From NCBI GenBank assembly GCA_028704415.1, contig JAQWFM010000026.1, forward strand, positions 1 to 32,449: a stretch of 32,449 nt of DNA, in the 5' to 3' direction. Every line of letters begins with the position of its first letter. The first letter of the stretch is position 1. The notes below the pieces were generated by a model. It had not been told where the DNA came from, did no database searches, and saw nothing but the letters and a program-made list of their open reading frames with translations. Both the position numbers and the translations under genes were made by a program. Origin of the DNA: Oscillospiraceae bacterium (GTDB lineage: Bacteria; Bacillota; Clostridia; Saccharofermentanales; Fastidiosipilaceae). This document shows positions 1-7,325 of the stretch, piece after piece.

Positions 1-793
1 GCGAAGTGATGGCCAGGGGCAGGCCCGCCAGGCGGTTAAGCAATGTGGACTTGCCGGCGTTAGGGCGGCCGGCAATGCAGACAAAGCCGGCGGTAGCCAG
101 CCCGTCCTGCGGGGAGCACAGCTGCTGTGGGGCCGGTTCCCGGGCCTGCGGGGCAGTGGCTGCCCGGGCCTGCGGGGCGGGCTGAGGTTGCGGCGGTAGT
201 GCTTCAAACAGGCCGCGGCCGTTATCCCGGGTCAAATTCAGTTTAGTCAGTGCCGTTTCACAAAGCTCGTTCATCTGTTGTTCATCCGGCTCTGTCTGAT
301 GGTCATAACCAGACAGATGCAGGCAGGCATGCGCCAGGAGATAGCAAAATTCCCGCTGCTCACTGTGACCATATTCGGCCGCCTGGGTCTTAACCCGTTC
401 CGGATTGAGCAGGATGTCGCCTAAAAAAAACCAGCGTTGGCCGGGCTGAGGTTTCAGGGCAGCGCCGGTTTCCTCCCAGCCCTCATCGGTGGCCTGCTCA
501 AAATCCCAGGGCTGCAACGGCTGCAGCAGTGAGCCATTGAGCAAATCATGCGCCGGAAAGGACAGGACATCCGTAGCCCGATCTATCCCCCGCTGCTCCA
601 GGTTAATCTGCCGGATCTGCTCTGCCGGCAGCAGCATCAGATTGATAAACGGGTTAACCCCGTTTAACTGCGGATCAGAGGACACAGGCAGACTGGTCCA
701 GATCGCCTCGGTCAGTGCTTCGCACTGAGGCAAAAGCTCAGCTGCCTGAGCTGGCGCTAATAATTGCTGCTGGTCGTTTAGGTTTATTTTCAT
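1..793 (-). CDS. ybeY-era: YbeY-Era fusion protein: rRNA-maturation endoribonuclease joined to GTPase Era (3' end cut by window edge)
   Basis: One uninterrupted frame of 264 codons runs from the ATG at 793 to the window edge. Residues 1-190 are YbeY: TDVLSFP (74-80), LGDIL (124-128) and the zinc triad H155, H159, H165 in HACLHLSGYDH (H-x3-H-x5-H). Residues about 193-234 are a Pro/Ala/Gln-rich linker in which APQAR occurs twice. From about 236 the Era GTPase begins with GFVCIAGRPNAGKST; the P-loop is 242-250 and LAITS follows. No stop, and no ATG or GTG suited to a separate era start, lies between the domains. YbeY helps mature the 16S 3' end and Era chaperones the same region, so a fusion makes functional sense. 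The start overlaps the end of pgpH by 56 nt; MKINLND fits YbeY N-termini. The ribosome binding site is weak. The Era switch regions and KH domain are outside the window. Confidence 0.93.
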   Translation of the reverse strand, partial: MKINLNDQQQLLAPAQAAELLPQCEALTEAIWTSLPVSSDPQLNGVNPFINLMLLPAEQIRQINLEQRGIDRATDVLSFPAHDLLNGSLLQPLQPWDFEQATDEGWEETGAALKPQPGQRWFFLGDILLNPERVKTQAAEYGHSEQREFCYLLAHACLHLSGYDHQTEPDEQQMNELCETALTKLNLTRDNGRGLFEALPPQPQPAPQARAATAPQAREPAPQQLCSPQDGLATAGFVCIAGRPNAGKSTLLNRLAGLPLAITS

Positions 794-3182
794 CCGGATA
801 CTTTACCCTTTCATGGAACTGGCCTTGATACACCTGCACAAAGGCCTGAATGATTTGCTCTACTTCAGCAAAGGATAGGCCGGAATCTACCAGCTGATCC
901 TGCTCGGTCTTAATCTTGACAATTTTTCTGGCCAGGGCTTCCATATCCGTCAGATTATTTGTTTTGGTGGATTTCATAGCCGCTTCCAGAGAGTCCGCCA
1001 ACATGACAATGCCTGACTCTTTGCTGGTCGGTATGTGCCAGGGATAGCGAAAGTCATTGATGTCCGGCGGAGGCAAGCCTTGTTTTTCCGCATCTTCCTT
1101 AGCTTTATAATAAAAGGAAGCCTGCAGCGTATTGCCGTGATGTTCGGTAATGATGCGCTGGATGGCCAGCGGGAGGCGGAATTTTTTAGCCGTTTTCAGT
1201 CCCGCTGAGACATGGCCAAAAATATAGCGCACGCTTTCCTGCGGGCTGAGCTGGTCATGCGGGTTGTAGCCATGCTGATTTTCCGTGAACATTTCCGGAT
1301 GCTCCAGCTTACCAACATCATGGTAATAACTGCCCACCCTGGCCAGCAAAGCGTCAGCGTTAATTGCCTCCGCCGCGGCCTCAGCTAAATTGGCGACCAT
1401 CATGGAATGCTGATTAGTGCCCGGAGCTTCCAAAAACAGGCGGCGCAGTAAAGGCTGTCCCGGCTGAGCCAGCTGCAGTAACCGCATGGGGCTGACTGAG
1501 GATAAAAAGATCTCGTACAACGGCATAAGGCCAATAGCGGCCACGGCGGAAAGGCAACCGGTTAAGCCTGCAACCAGCGTATTCTGCAGTAAAGCCTGGG
1601 CACTGTTTTTTTGCAGCAGGCCGTAAGTAAAAGCTGCGGCGGCCGGAGTCAGGGAGGTTACGGCAATCAAAATGACCTGATTGGATTTTTTACGGCTAAG
1701 ACCTGCGGCCACGGCTGTCGCCGCGACCCCAATGACAGCAGTGAACAGGTAGCGGCTGTCCAGATAGGTCATGGGCGCCACCGAGACTACCAGCAACATG
1801 CTGAAAAATAAACCTGCCTGTATCCCAAAGTGAATGGCAATAACAATAGCGGCATAATATACCGGCGCCATCAACGGATCCAGATCCACCAGATAGGCCG
1901 AAACCAACAGCGGCAGCAGCAAGGTGACCAGCAAAACGGCCTTATCTCCTCTAAGCATCAGCGTCCGGGGTTGTTCCACCCGGGTTATATAGAAGTGCGC
2001 CAGGCTGATCAAGAGTAAAATCAACAAAGCCAGGCCGCCCATATGGGACCAGTCAATTTGCCCGGTATCAATCAGATCCAGTTGTTGCAGCTGGTCGTAG
2101 AGCGTCTGGGTAATCACATCGCCGACATTTACGATCCTCGTGCCAGCCGGAATCATAGTGGGGTTAGCCATAACCCGGTCATATTCGGCTTGCCGTGCTG
2201 CGACCGTTGCGTCCTCATCATAGACTAAATTTGGTTTTAAGTATAAATTCAGTATGCGGCCAGCTATATCGTATTCATTCTGAAAATATTGGGCGGCGTT
2301 ACTCAGACGGGTAACTTGTTCAGTAATCCCGCTGGATAAGGATGCTTGATCCTGGCCGTCGGCCATGAGACTGTCCGCTACGCTAAGCGTATCTTTTTTC
2401 AGGCTGTTATAGACACTGTCTTCCAGGGCCAGCAGCGATTTGGCATCAGCGGCTTCAATACTGATTTGCTGCTGCTCCTGCACCTGGTTGACCAGATCAG
2501 CCGCGGCCGTATTCAGCTGCGAGTCCGTATAGAAAGCCGTGATATTGGCCAGAATATAGTCGTCACTGTCCGTGGCTGCAGTCTGAGGGGTTACGCTTGC
2601 TGCAGGGGTTACGCTTGCAGGGGTTACGCTTGCAGGGGTCACGCCTGGCGTAACTGCCGTGCCGGCGGTCTGGTTAGCCGCAGCCTGCCGGCTGGCGGCC
2701 TGGCCGGCCTTAACCAATTCAAGGGTTTCTTGCTGCAGGTCAGACCTGACCGTCTCCGTGCTGCTGAAAAAGCCATCCAGGCGGTCCAGGGCTTCTGTTG
2801 ATATGTCAGAAGACCGGGACATGATGCGGGAGGTAGCATTAGCGGCTTCCTCCGCGCGCTTTTGAGTCGCCTCAGCATCTTCCACCGCCTGGGTGGTCGT
2901 AATATCAAAAGTTGCGATGTCGCCTAAATTAACGCTATAGCGCAGCGGTCTGGAGCTGTAATACAGTAAAGATAATAAAACGACAAAGAGTAACGTATAG
3001 GCAACAGCAGTAGCCAGGCTAAGCCGGGGGCGGCGCAGCTGGAGTTTTCCCCCGGCCGAGGAGCCGCTTAGCCGGTCAGTACCTGCCGCTGCTGAATATT
3101 TTTGGGCTGCGGCCCGGACGGCCGCGCCCGGACCCCGGGGCGCAACTGAACGGCGGGTGTGATGATTTCTGTCCTCTGTCAT
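738..3182 (-). CDS. pgpH: PgpH-type membrane HD-domain c-di-AMP phosphodiesterase (YqfF family)
   Basis: 814 aa. A basic, Ala/Arg-rich cytoplasmic N-terminus leads to a transmembrane helix (about 56-76), a long extracytoplasmic 7TMR-HDED domain, a block of about seven hydrophobic helices (about 375-560), then a cytoplasmic HD domain. The metal-binding residues are present: H592 (NQHSMM), H621-D622 (YYHDVGK), H657 (FGHV), H681-H682 (EHHGN) and D730 (MLADS). Family members hydrolyse c-di-AMP to pApA. The start has AAGGAG six bases upstream and its ATG shares one base with the phoH stop (TAATG). phoH, this gene and ybeY follow the same order as in Bacillus (phoH-yqfF-yqfG). Unusual is a Val-Thr-Pro-Ala-Ser repeat in the extracellular part, encoded by 15-bp tandem repeats. 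Family assignment is firm; c-di-AMP activity is inferred from homologues. Confidence 0.93.
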   Translation of the reverse strand: MTEDRNHHTRRSVAPRGPGAAVRAAAQKYSAAAGTDRLSGSSAGGKLQLRRPRLSLATAVAYTLLFVVLLSLLYYSSRPLRYSVNLGDIATFDITTTQAVEDAEATQKRAEEAANATSRIMSRSSDISTEALDRLDGFFSSTETVRSDLQQETLELVKAGQAASRQAAANQTAGTAVTPGVTPASVTPASVTPAASVTPQTAATDSDDYILANITAFYTDSQLNTAAADLVNQVQEQQQISIEAADAKSLLALEDSVYNSLKKDTLSVADSLMADGQDQASLSSGITEQVTRLSNAAQYFQNEYDIAGRILNLYLKPNLVYDEDATVAARQAEYDRVMANPTMIPAGTRIVNVGDVITQTLYDQLQQLDLIDTGQIDWSHMGGLALLILLLISLAHFYITRVEQPRTLMLRGDKAVLLVTLLLPLLVSAYLVDLDPLMAPVYYAAIVIAIHFGIQAGLFFSMLLVVSVAPMTYLDSRYLFTAVIGVAATAVAAGLSRKKSNQVILIAVTSLTPAAAAFTYGLLQKNSAQALLQNTLVAGLTGCLSAVAAIGLMPLYEIFLSSVSPMRLLQLAQPGQPLLRRLFLEAPGTNQHSMMVANLAEAAAEAINADALLARVGSYYHDVGKLEHPEMFTENQHGYNPHDQLSPQESVRYIFGHVSAGLKTAKKFRLPLAIQRIITEHHGNTLQASFYYKAKEDAEKQGLPPPDINDFRYPWHIPTSKESGIVMLADSLEAAMKSTKTNNLTDMEALARKIVKIKTEQDQLVDSGLSFAEVEQIIQAFVQVYQGQFHERVKYPDENKPKRPAAIISASSGS
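2584..2646 (-). repeat. 15-bp tandem repeat inside pgpH
   Basis: Four near-identical 15-bp units (plus-strand form GCAGGGGTTACGCTT) lie at 2584-2598, 2602-2616, 2617-2631 and 2632-2646, with 3 bp between the first two and small changes in the outer units. They encode a GVTPASVTPASVTPAASVTP-like stretch in the extracytoplasmic domain. The in-frame unit length means copy-number changes would keep the gene open. Confidence 0.85.
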
Positions 3183-4144
3183 TACCTGCTCCTTCCCCGG
3201 TCAAATAGCTCATACGCCCGGACAATCCGCTGCACCAGATCATTGCGCACCACATCTTCCGTGGTCAGCTCAACAAAAGCTATGCCCTCAACCTTGCCCA
3301 GAATTTTAGGGATTTCCTTTAATCCCGATTTTTTATCTTCAGGCAGATCTACCTGGGTCACATCGCCGGTAACGACTGCTTTGGAATGAAAGCCGATGCG
3401 GGTAAGGAACATTTTCATTTGTTCCTGAGTGGTGTTTTGAGCTTCATCAAGAATAATAAAGGAACTGTCCAGCGTCCTCCCCCGCATATACGCCAGCGGG
3501 GATACCTCAATCAATCCCTTTTCAAGATTATTGTGAAAGGTTTCCGCTCCCATCAGCTCCAGCATGGCGTCATACAGCGGGCGCATATACGGATCTACTT
3601 TGGTCTGCAGATCTCCGGGCAGGAACCCCAGTTTCTCGCCTGCCTCTACGGCAGGCCGGGTCAGAATGATGCGGGAGTACTGCCCGTCCCTGAAGGCTTG
3701 TACGGCCATGGCTACGGCTAAAAAGGTCTTGCCGGTGCCGGCCGGCCCAATCCCAAAGGTAATTTCACGTCCTGCTATTGCTTTGACATAGTTGCTCTGA
3801 CCATTAGTCTTGGGGCGGATCGGGCGGCCTTTGGCCGTAACACACAAAACGTCCGGCGCATAAGCCAATACATTGGCGTATTCCCCGCTATCTGCCTGAT
3901 TAGAAAGATACCTGACGGTCTGGCCGCTGACATCATGTCCGTGTTCACTCAAATCCAGCAGTTTTTGCAGGACGACTACAGCGGAATTCACTTTACTTTC
4001 ATCCGCACCGCTGACTTCTATGCCCTGGGCTCCGGGTTCCACCACAACATCAAGCTGCCGCTCCAGGCCACTCACATTGCCGTTTAAACTGCCCAGCACC
4101 TCAGCCATGGATTGTAAATTGTTAACCATAACGGTTTTTTTCAT
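3182..4144 (-). CDS. phoH: PhoH-family ATPase
   Basis: 320 aa, the usual length for PhoH/YbeZ proteins. The Walker A motif GPAGTGKT is at 133-140 and the Walker B/DEAQ segment ILDEAQNTT at about 231-239; LTRPAVEAGEKLGFLPGD is the conserved family stretch. An N-terminal region of about 110 residues precedes the ATPase core, as is typical. It is a cytoplasmic P-loop ATPase that co-occurs with YbeY and is linked to RNA metabolism; the exact substrate is unknown. The start has GAGG seven bases upstream, with a second AGGAG further upstream. It heads the phoH-pgpH-ybeY/era unit and appears to have its own extended -10 promoter at 4184-4192. In Bacillus the sporulation genes yqfC and yqfD precede phoH; here DUF881 genes do. 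Confidence 0.95.
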   Translation of the reverse strand: MKKTVMVNNLQSMAEVLGSLNGNVSGLERQLDVVVEPGAQGIEVSGADESKVNSAVVVLQKLLDLSEHGHDVSGQTVRYLSNQADSGEYANVLAYAPDVLCVTAKGRPIRPKTNGQSNYVKAIAGREITFGIGPAGTGKTFLAVAMAVQAFRDGQYSRIILTRPAVEAGEKLGFLPGDLQTKVDPYMRPLYDAMLELMGAETFHNNLEKGLIEVSPLAYMRGRTLDSSFIILDEAQNTTQEQMKMFLTRIGFHSKAVVTGDVTQVDLPEDKKSGLKEIPKILGKVEGIAFVELTTEDVVRNDLVQRIVRAYELFDRGRSR

Positions 4145-4183
4145 TGGTTTACCTCGTTACTCCTGCATGAACTGTCTATCCCT

Positions 4184-4192
4184 ATCATAGCA
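4184..4192 (-). promoter_or_regulatory. Extended -10 promoter for phoH
   Basis: On the minus strand TGCTATGAT (TGn plus a -10 close to TATAAT) lies about 40 bases upstream of the phoH start, in the 135-bp gap after the DUF881 genes. No good -35 is seen at 17 bp, consistent with an extended -10 promoter. No clear terminator precedes it, so readthrough from the DUF881 genes is possible. Confidence 0.5.
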
Positions 4193-4279
4193 GATCCGGC
4201 TGCTTTTGCTGTGTCCTCCCGCCGTCTTTGCGCCGGTCCCCACAGCAGCGCTCAGGTAGCCCCGCGGCCGGCCTGCCGC

Positions 4280-5017
4280 TTAATCGGATTGAGTAATACT
4301 CATTTCTCCATAACGATAAGCCGGGCTGTCCGCGCTCAATGCCGGCAGCGTGACTGAATCCACATAATCAATCTGAACCCCTATCCCCCGCAGTAAATAA
4401 TAATTAATGGTGGCCGACATCATATCGTAAGTGGACTGGATAACCTGACGGTCGCCAATGGCCCGTATGGTATAGATACCATTGCCGCTGCCTGCCACCG
4501 TTCCGTTAATGACTATATTGGTATTGGGCGGGGTTCCGGTGGTTTGAATTTCACTCATAGCCACCAGACGCTGACTGTTAATCGCGATCCCCTGCGCGCC
4601 GCCGGCCCGCAGCTGATTGACGATCGTAATCAGCATACTGCCATCGACTTTATTGTTCTGGCCATCCGTCACCGTGATCACCGCCCCGCTGCCCTGAACC
4701 TCTACCAGCCCCGCAAAAATCTCCAGCCGCTGAATTTCATCTCTCAGTTGCTGCACTCTGATATCCGTATTTTCCTGAGTATTCTGCAGCTCCCGCAAAT
4801 TATTTTTTTGTTTTTCATTTTCTTCCGCCAAATCAGCGTTAGCTTCGCGAAGATCAGCTACCATCTCTTTTAGCTCATCCGCCGAAGCATTATTAATCAG
4901 GTCAGCCTGACGCCCCGTCTCAACATTTTTAAGCTGTAAAGCAATCAGCAGTCCGATCAGCAGGCAAATCAGCAGCAGCAGCACATTGAGCGCAATATGT
5001 TTCATTCGCTGTTTCAT
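4280..5017 (-). CDS. DUF881 membrane protein, second of a tandem pair
   Basis: 245 aa. One N-terminal transmembrane helix (about 8-27, Leu/Ile-rich) is followed by a heptad-like, Glu/Leu/Asn-rich coiled coil (about 38-96) and a DUF881 domain (about 100-240) with the typical GAQGIAINSQRL and INGT segments. The charge pattern suggests the C-terminal part lies outside the membrane. DUF881 proteins (YlxW/YlxX in Bacillus) are of unknown function and often sit near division or envelope genes. The ATG overlaps the stop of the upstream paralogue by 4 nt (ATGA), with GAGG five bases upstream. Its partner at 5014-5853 has the same architecture, so the pair probably arose by duplication and may act together. 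Function cannot be assigned. Confidence 0.85.
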   Translation of the reverse strand: MKQRMKHIALNVLLLLICLLIGLLIALQLKNVETGRQADLINNASADELKEMVADLREANADLAEENEKQKNNLRELQNTQENTDIRVQQLRDEIQRLEIFAGLVEVQGSGAVITVTDGQNNKVDGSMLITIVNQLRAGGAQGIAINSQRLVAMSEIQTTGTPPNTNIVINGTVAGSGNGIYTIRAIGDRQVIQSTYDMMSATINYYLLRGIGVQIDYVDSVTLPALSADSPAYRYGEMSITQSD

Positions 5018-5853
5018 TCTGTCCTCACTTTCAGGCTGTTTACAGCTTCATCTATCAGGGCCTGATCATTAAAAGCAGGGATGACCAGTTCCGCGCTGGC
5101 TTCTATTTTGACTGTCTTGCCGCCCGCTTTCAGTTCCTTAAGGCGCGGGTTTTCATTCAGGCCGGCCAGCAATACAGCCTGGTCACCGGTTGCCGTGATG
5201 ACAAAGGGTGCTGCCAGCTTGGTCCGGTTGACCAAAATAGTCGGGCCATTGCAAATCAATCGGCTGGTAGCAGTCAGTCTTTCGCCGTTTACGGCAATAG
5301 CCTGCGCCCCCAGTATTTTCAGGGCATTGACGGCATTGGCCACATCCTGATCATGAATGATATCCGCGGCCGTAGCGGTGCTGTAATCAATCCCTTCGGC
5401 ATCGCTTAAGGTCAGCGTCACGCCCGCTCCCTTAACCTCTACCGTTCCAGCCATAACCCGGCTGAATGCCAATTGCTGCCCCAAATCCTGGTCGGCCTCC
5501 TGCAAGAGATCCTGATTGGCTAAAAACTGATCCTGCAGACTGGCCTCCTGCCGGGCCAGCTCCTGGGCTTCATTCAGCAGGCTCTGATACTGGTCCTGCT
5601 CCTGTTGCAGCTGGGTCTGCAGCTCCGTCAGGGGTGCCAGAACATCAGCCGCATCCTGAACCTGAGCGCGCAGGGTGTGAAAACGATTTACCAGGACCGC
5701 ACTCAGGAGCAGAAGCAAAGCCGCCAGGAGATACTTGAAGGCCCGCTGCGAACGGCGCTCCCGCTGTTGCCGTTGTTCCGCTGTTTCCGGGCGTAAAGGC
5801 GGTTCTGAAACAGCCCGGCGCCGCGGCCGCCACCATTTGTACAGTCTAAACAT
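5014..5853 (-). CDS. DUF881 membrane protein, first of a tandem pair
   Basis: 279 aa. A basic cytoplasmic N-terminus of about 37 residues (Arg-rich), a transmembrane helix (about 40-60, YLLAALLLLLSAVL), a Gln/Leu/Ala-rich coiled coil (about 64-128), then the DUF881 domain with GAGVTLTLSDAEG, LGAQAIAVNGERL and ITATGD, which line up with its neighbour at 4280-5017. The ATG has GGAGG five bases upstream, immediately after the rluD stop. The pair follows lspA-rluD in the same transcript. The role is unknown; the layout of membrane anchor, coiled coil and globular domain suggests an envelope scaffold, which is inference only. Confidence 0.85.
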   Translation of the reverse strand: MFRLYKWWRPRRRAVSEPPLRPETAEQRQQRERRSQRAFKYLLAALLLLLSAVLVNRFHTLRAQVQDAADVLAPLTELQTQLQQEQDQYQSLLNEAQELARQEASLQDQFLANQDLLQEADQDLGQQLAFSRVMAGTVEVKGAGVTLTLSDAEGIDYSTATAADIIHDQDVANAVNALKILGAQAIAVNGERLTATSRLICNGPTILVNRTKLAAPFVITATGDQAVLLAGLNENPRLKELKAGGKTVKIEASAELVIPAFNDQALIDEAVNSLKVRTE

Positions 5854-5854
5854 C

Positions 5855-6811
5855 TCAGCCTCCTGCTCTCAGGCGCGCCAGCAGGTCCCTGAAGTCAGCC
5901 GGGGCTTCACAGGAGATATCAATCAGCTTGCCGCTAACCGGGTGAGTAAAACAAAGCCGGCAGGCAAATAAAGCCTGGCCCTGCAGGCCAAAGGTGTCCC
6001 GCCGGCCCCCATAAAGCGGGTCCCCCACCACGGGATGACCAATATAGCTCATATGAACCCTGATTTGATGCGTGCGGCCGGTTTCAAGCTGCAGCTGTAA
6101 ATAACTGGCTGCCGTCAGATCCTCCAAGACTTCAAAATGCGTCACCGCCGGCCGGCCGCCGCTGACCACCGCCTGACGCTGGCGATTGGACGGATCGCGA
6201 CCCAGCGGCAGATCCACCACCCCTTGTCGTTCCGCAAAATGGCCGTGCACAATGGCCTTATAGGTCCGCTTGATTTCCCGGCGCTGCAAGGCCGCGGCCA
6301 ACTGGCGGTGAACCTCATTATTTTTTACCGCCAGCATCAGGCCGGCGGTATCCTTATCCAGCCGGTGCACAATCCCGGGACGGATAGCGCCGTTGATATC
6401 TGACAACTGAGAGCCGCAGTGAAACAGCAAGGCATTTACCAACGTCCCGCTGTGATGACCCGCAGCCGGATGGACCACCATGCCTTTAGGCTTATTTATC
6501 ACCATAAGATAGTCATCTTCATAGCGGATATCCAGCGGGATATTTTCAGCCCGCTGATCTTCTGCCGGCGAAGTCGGCTCAGGAAGTTTGACCCATACGG
6601 TCATCCCCTCCGCGCATTTAGATCCGGGCCGCGCCAGCTTGCCGCCTACCCAGACCGCATCCTGCTGAAAAAGTTTGCCGACCTGTGACCTGGTCAGACG
6701 CGGCAGCAGCGATGTCAGGGCCACATCCAGGCGCTGGCCTCTATACGCTGGCCCTATCTGCAAACGGCTCAGGCCGGCGGTTAGATTCATAGCTCCTGCT
6801 GGCTCAGGCAT
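5855..6811 (-). CDS. rluD: RluD-type 23S rRNA pseudouridine synthase
   Basis: 318 aa from the chosen start. An N-terminal S4 RNA-binding domain (RLDVALTSLLPRLTRSQVGK) is followed by the RluA/RluD catalytic domain with HRLDKDTAGL; the catalytic aspartate is D152. GRTHQIRVHMSYIGHPVVGDPLYGG is the conserved C-terminal signature region. It converts uridines of 23S rRNA to pseudouridine. The longest frame starts at 6883, but its first 24 codons lie inside lspA. The ATG at 6811 overlaps the lspA stop by 8 nt (ATGCCTGA) and has GGAG upstream; the ATG at 6823 is an alternative. The lspA-rluD (ylyB) order is the same as in Bacillus. A second, more divergent family member lies at 11931-12884. Confidence 0.92.
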   Translation of the reverse strand: MPEPAGAMNLTAGLSRLQIGPAYRGQRLDVALTSLLPRLTRSQVGKLFQQDAVWVGGKLARPGSKCAEGMTVWVKLPEPTSPAEDQRAENIPLDIRYEDDYLMVINKPKGMVVHPAAGHHSGTLVNALLFHCGSQLSDINGAIRPGIVHRLDKDTAGLMLAVKNNEVHRQLAAALQRREIKRTYKAIVHGHFAERQGVVDLPLGRDPSNRQRQAVVSGGRPAVTHFEVLEDLTAASYLQLQLETGRTHQIRVHMSYIGHPVVGDPLYGGRRDTFGLQGQALFACRLCFTHPVSGKLIDISCEAPADFRDLLARLRAGG

Positions 6812-7325
6812 GGTCCTGTTCATCTCCTTCGGTGGCCGGATGTTTTGCGGCAGCGGCGCGTCCTGGCTTAAACAGCTGCGCATGAGGTTTGGCCATCACC
6901 AGAATCAGTAGTATAACGGTCCCCACAACCAGCAATGAATCAGCGGCATTAAAGGTAGGAAACTGATAACTGCCAAAATGCGTATCCACAAAATCGATCA
7001 CGCCGCCGCGCCATACCCGGTCGATCATATTACCAATGGTTCCGGCTGTTATTAAACTGAGCGCCAGCTTAACGCCAGTCTCCGCCGCCCGACTTAAAAG
7101 ATACAAAAACAACAGCGAAGCCACAGCTGATAAGGCCGCCAGGGCATAGATACCCCAGGCGTGTTCCGCCAAAAAGCTCCAGGCCGCGCCGGTATTCACG
7201 CGATAAATAAAATACAAAAAGCCGGGGATCACTGTCACTACCCCATCCGGTTTCAAATGCTGCGCGGCCAATTTGGTCAGTTGATCCAAAATGACCCCTG
7301 CCGCCACAATCAGGTACCAGACCAT
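6804..7325 (-). CDS. lspA: Lipoprotein signal peptidase II
   Basis: 173 aa with four hydrophobic helices. The conserved blocks are present: DQLTK near the N-terminus, NTGAAWSF, GNMIDR (99-103), VIDFVD (109-114) and FPTFNAADS (122-130). The catalytic aspartates are D111 and D129 by family alignment. LspA cleaves the signal peptide of diacylglyceryl-modified prolipoproteins in the membrane. A GTG at 7331 would directly abut the ribosome binding site; the ATG at 7325 has GGAGGT six bases upstream and is the better start. It overlaps the end of the upstream gene by 16 nt, and that gene itself encodes a lipoprotein that LspA should process. Confidence 0.96.
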   Translation of the reverse strand: MVWYLIVAAGVILDQLTKLAAQHLKPDGVVTVIPGFLYFIYRVNTGAAWSFLAEHAWGIYALAALSAVASLLFLYLLSRAAETGVKLALSLITAGTIGNMIDRVWRGGVIDFVDTHFGSYQFPTFNAADSLLVVGTVILLILVMAKPHAQLFKPGRAAAAKHPATEGDEQDHA

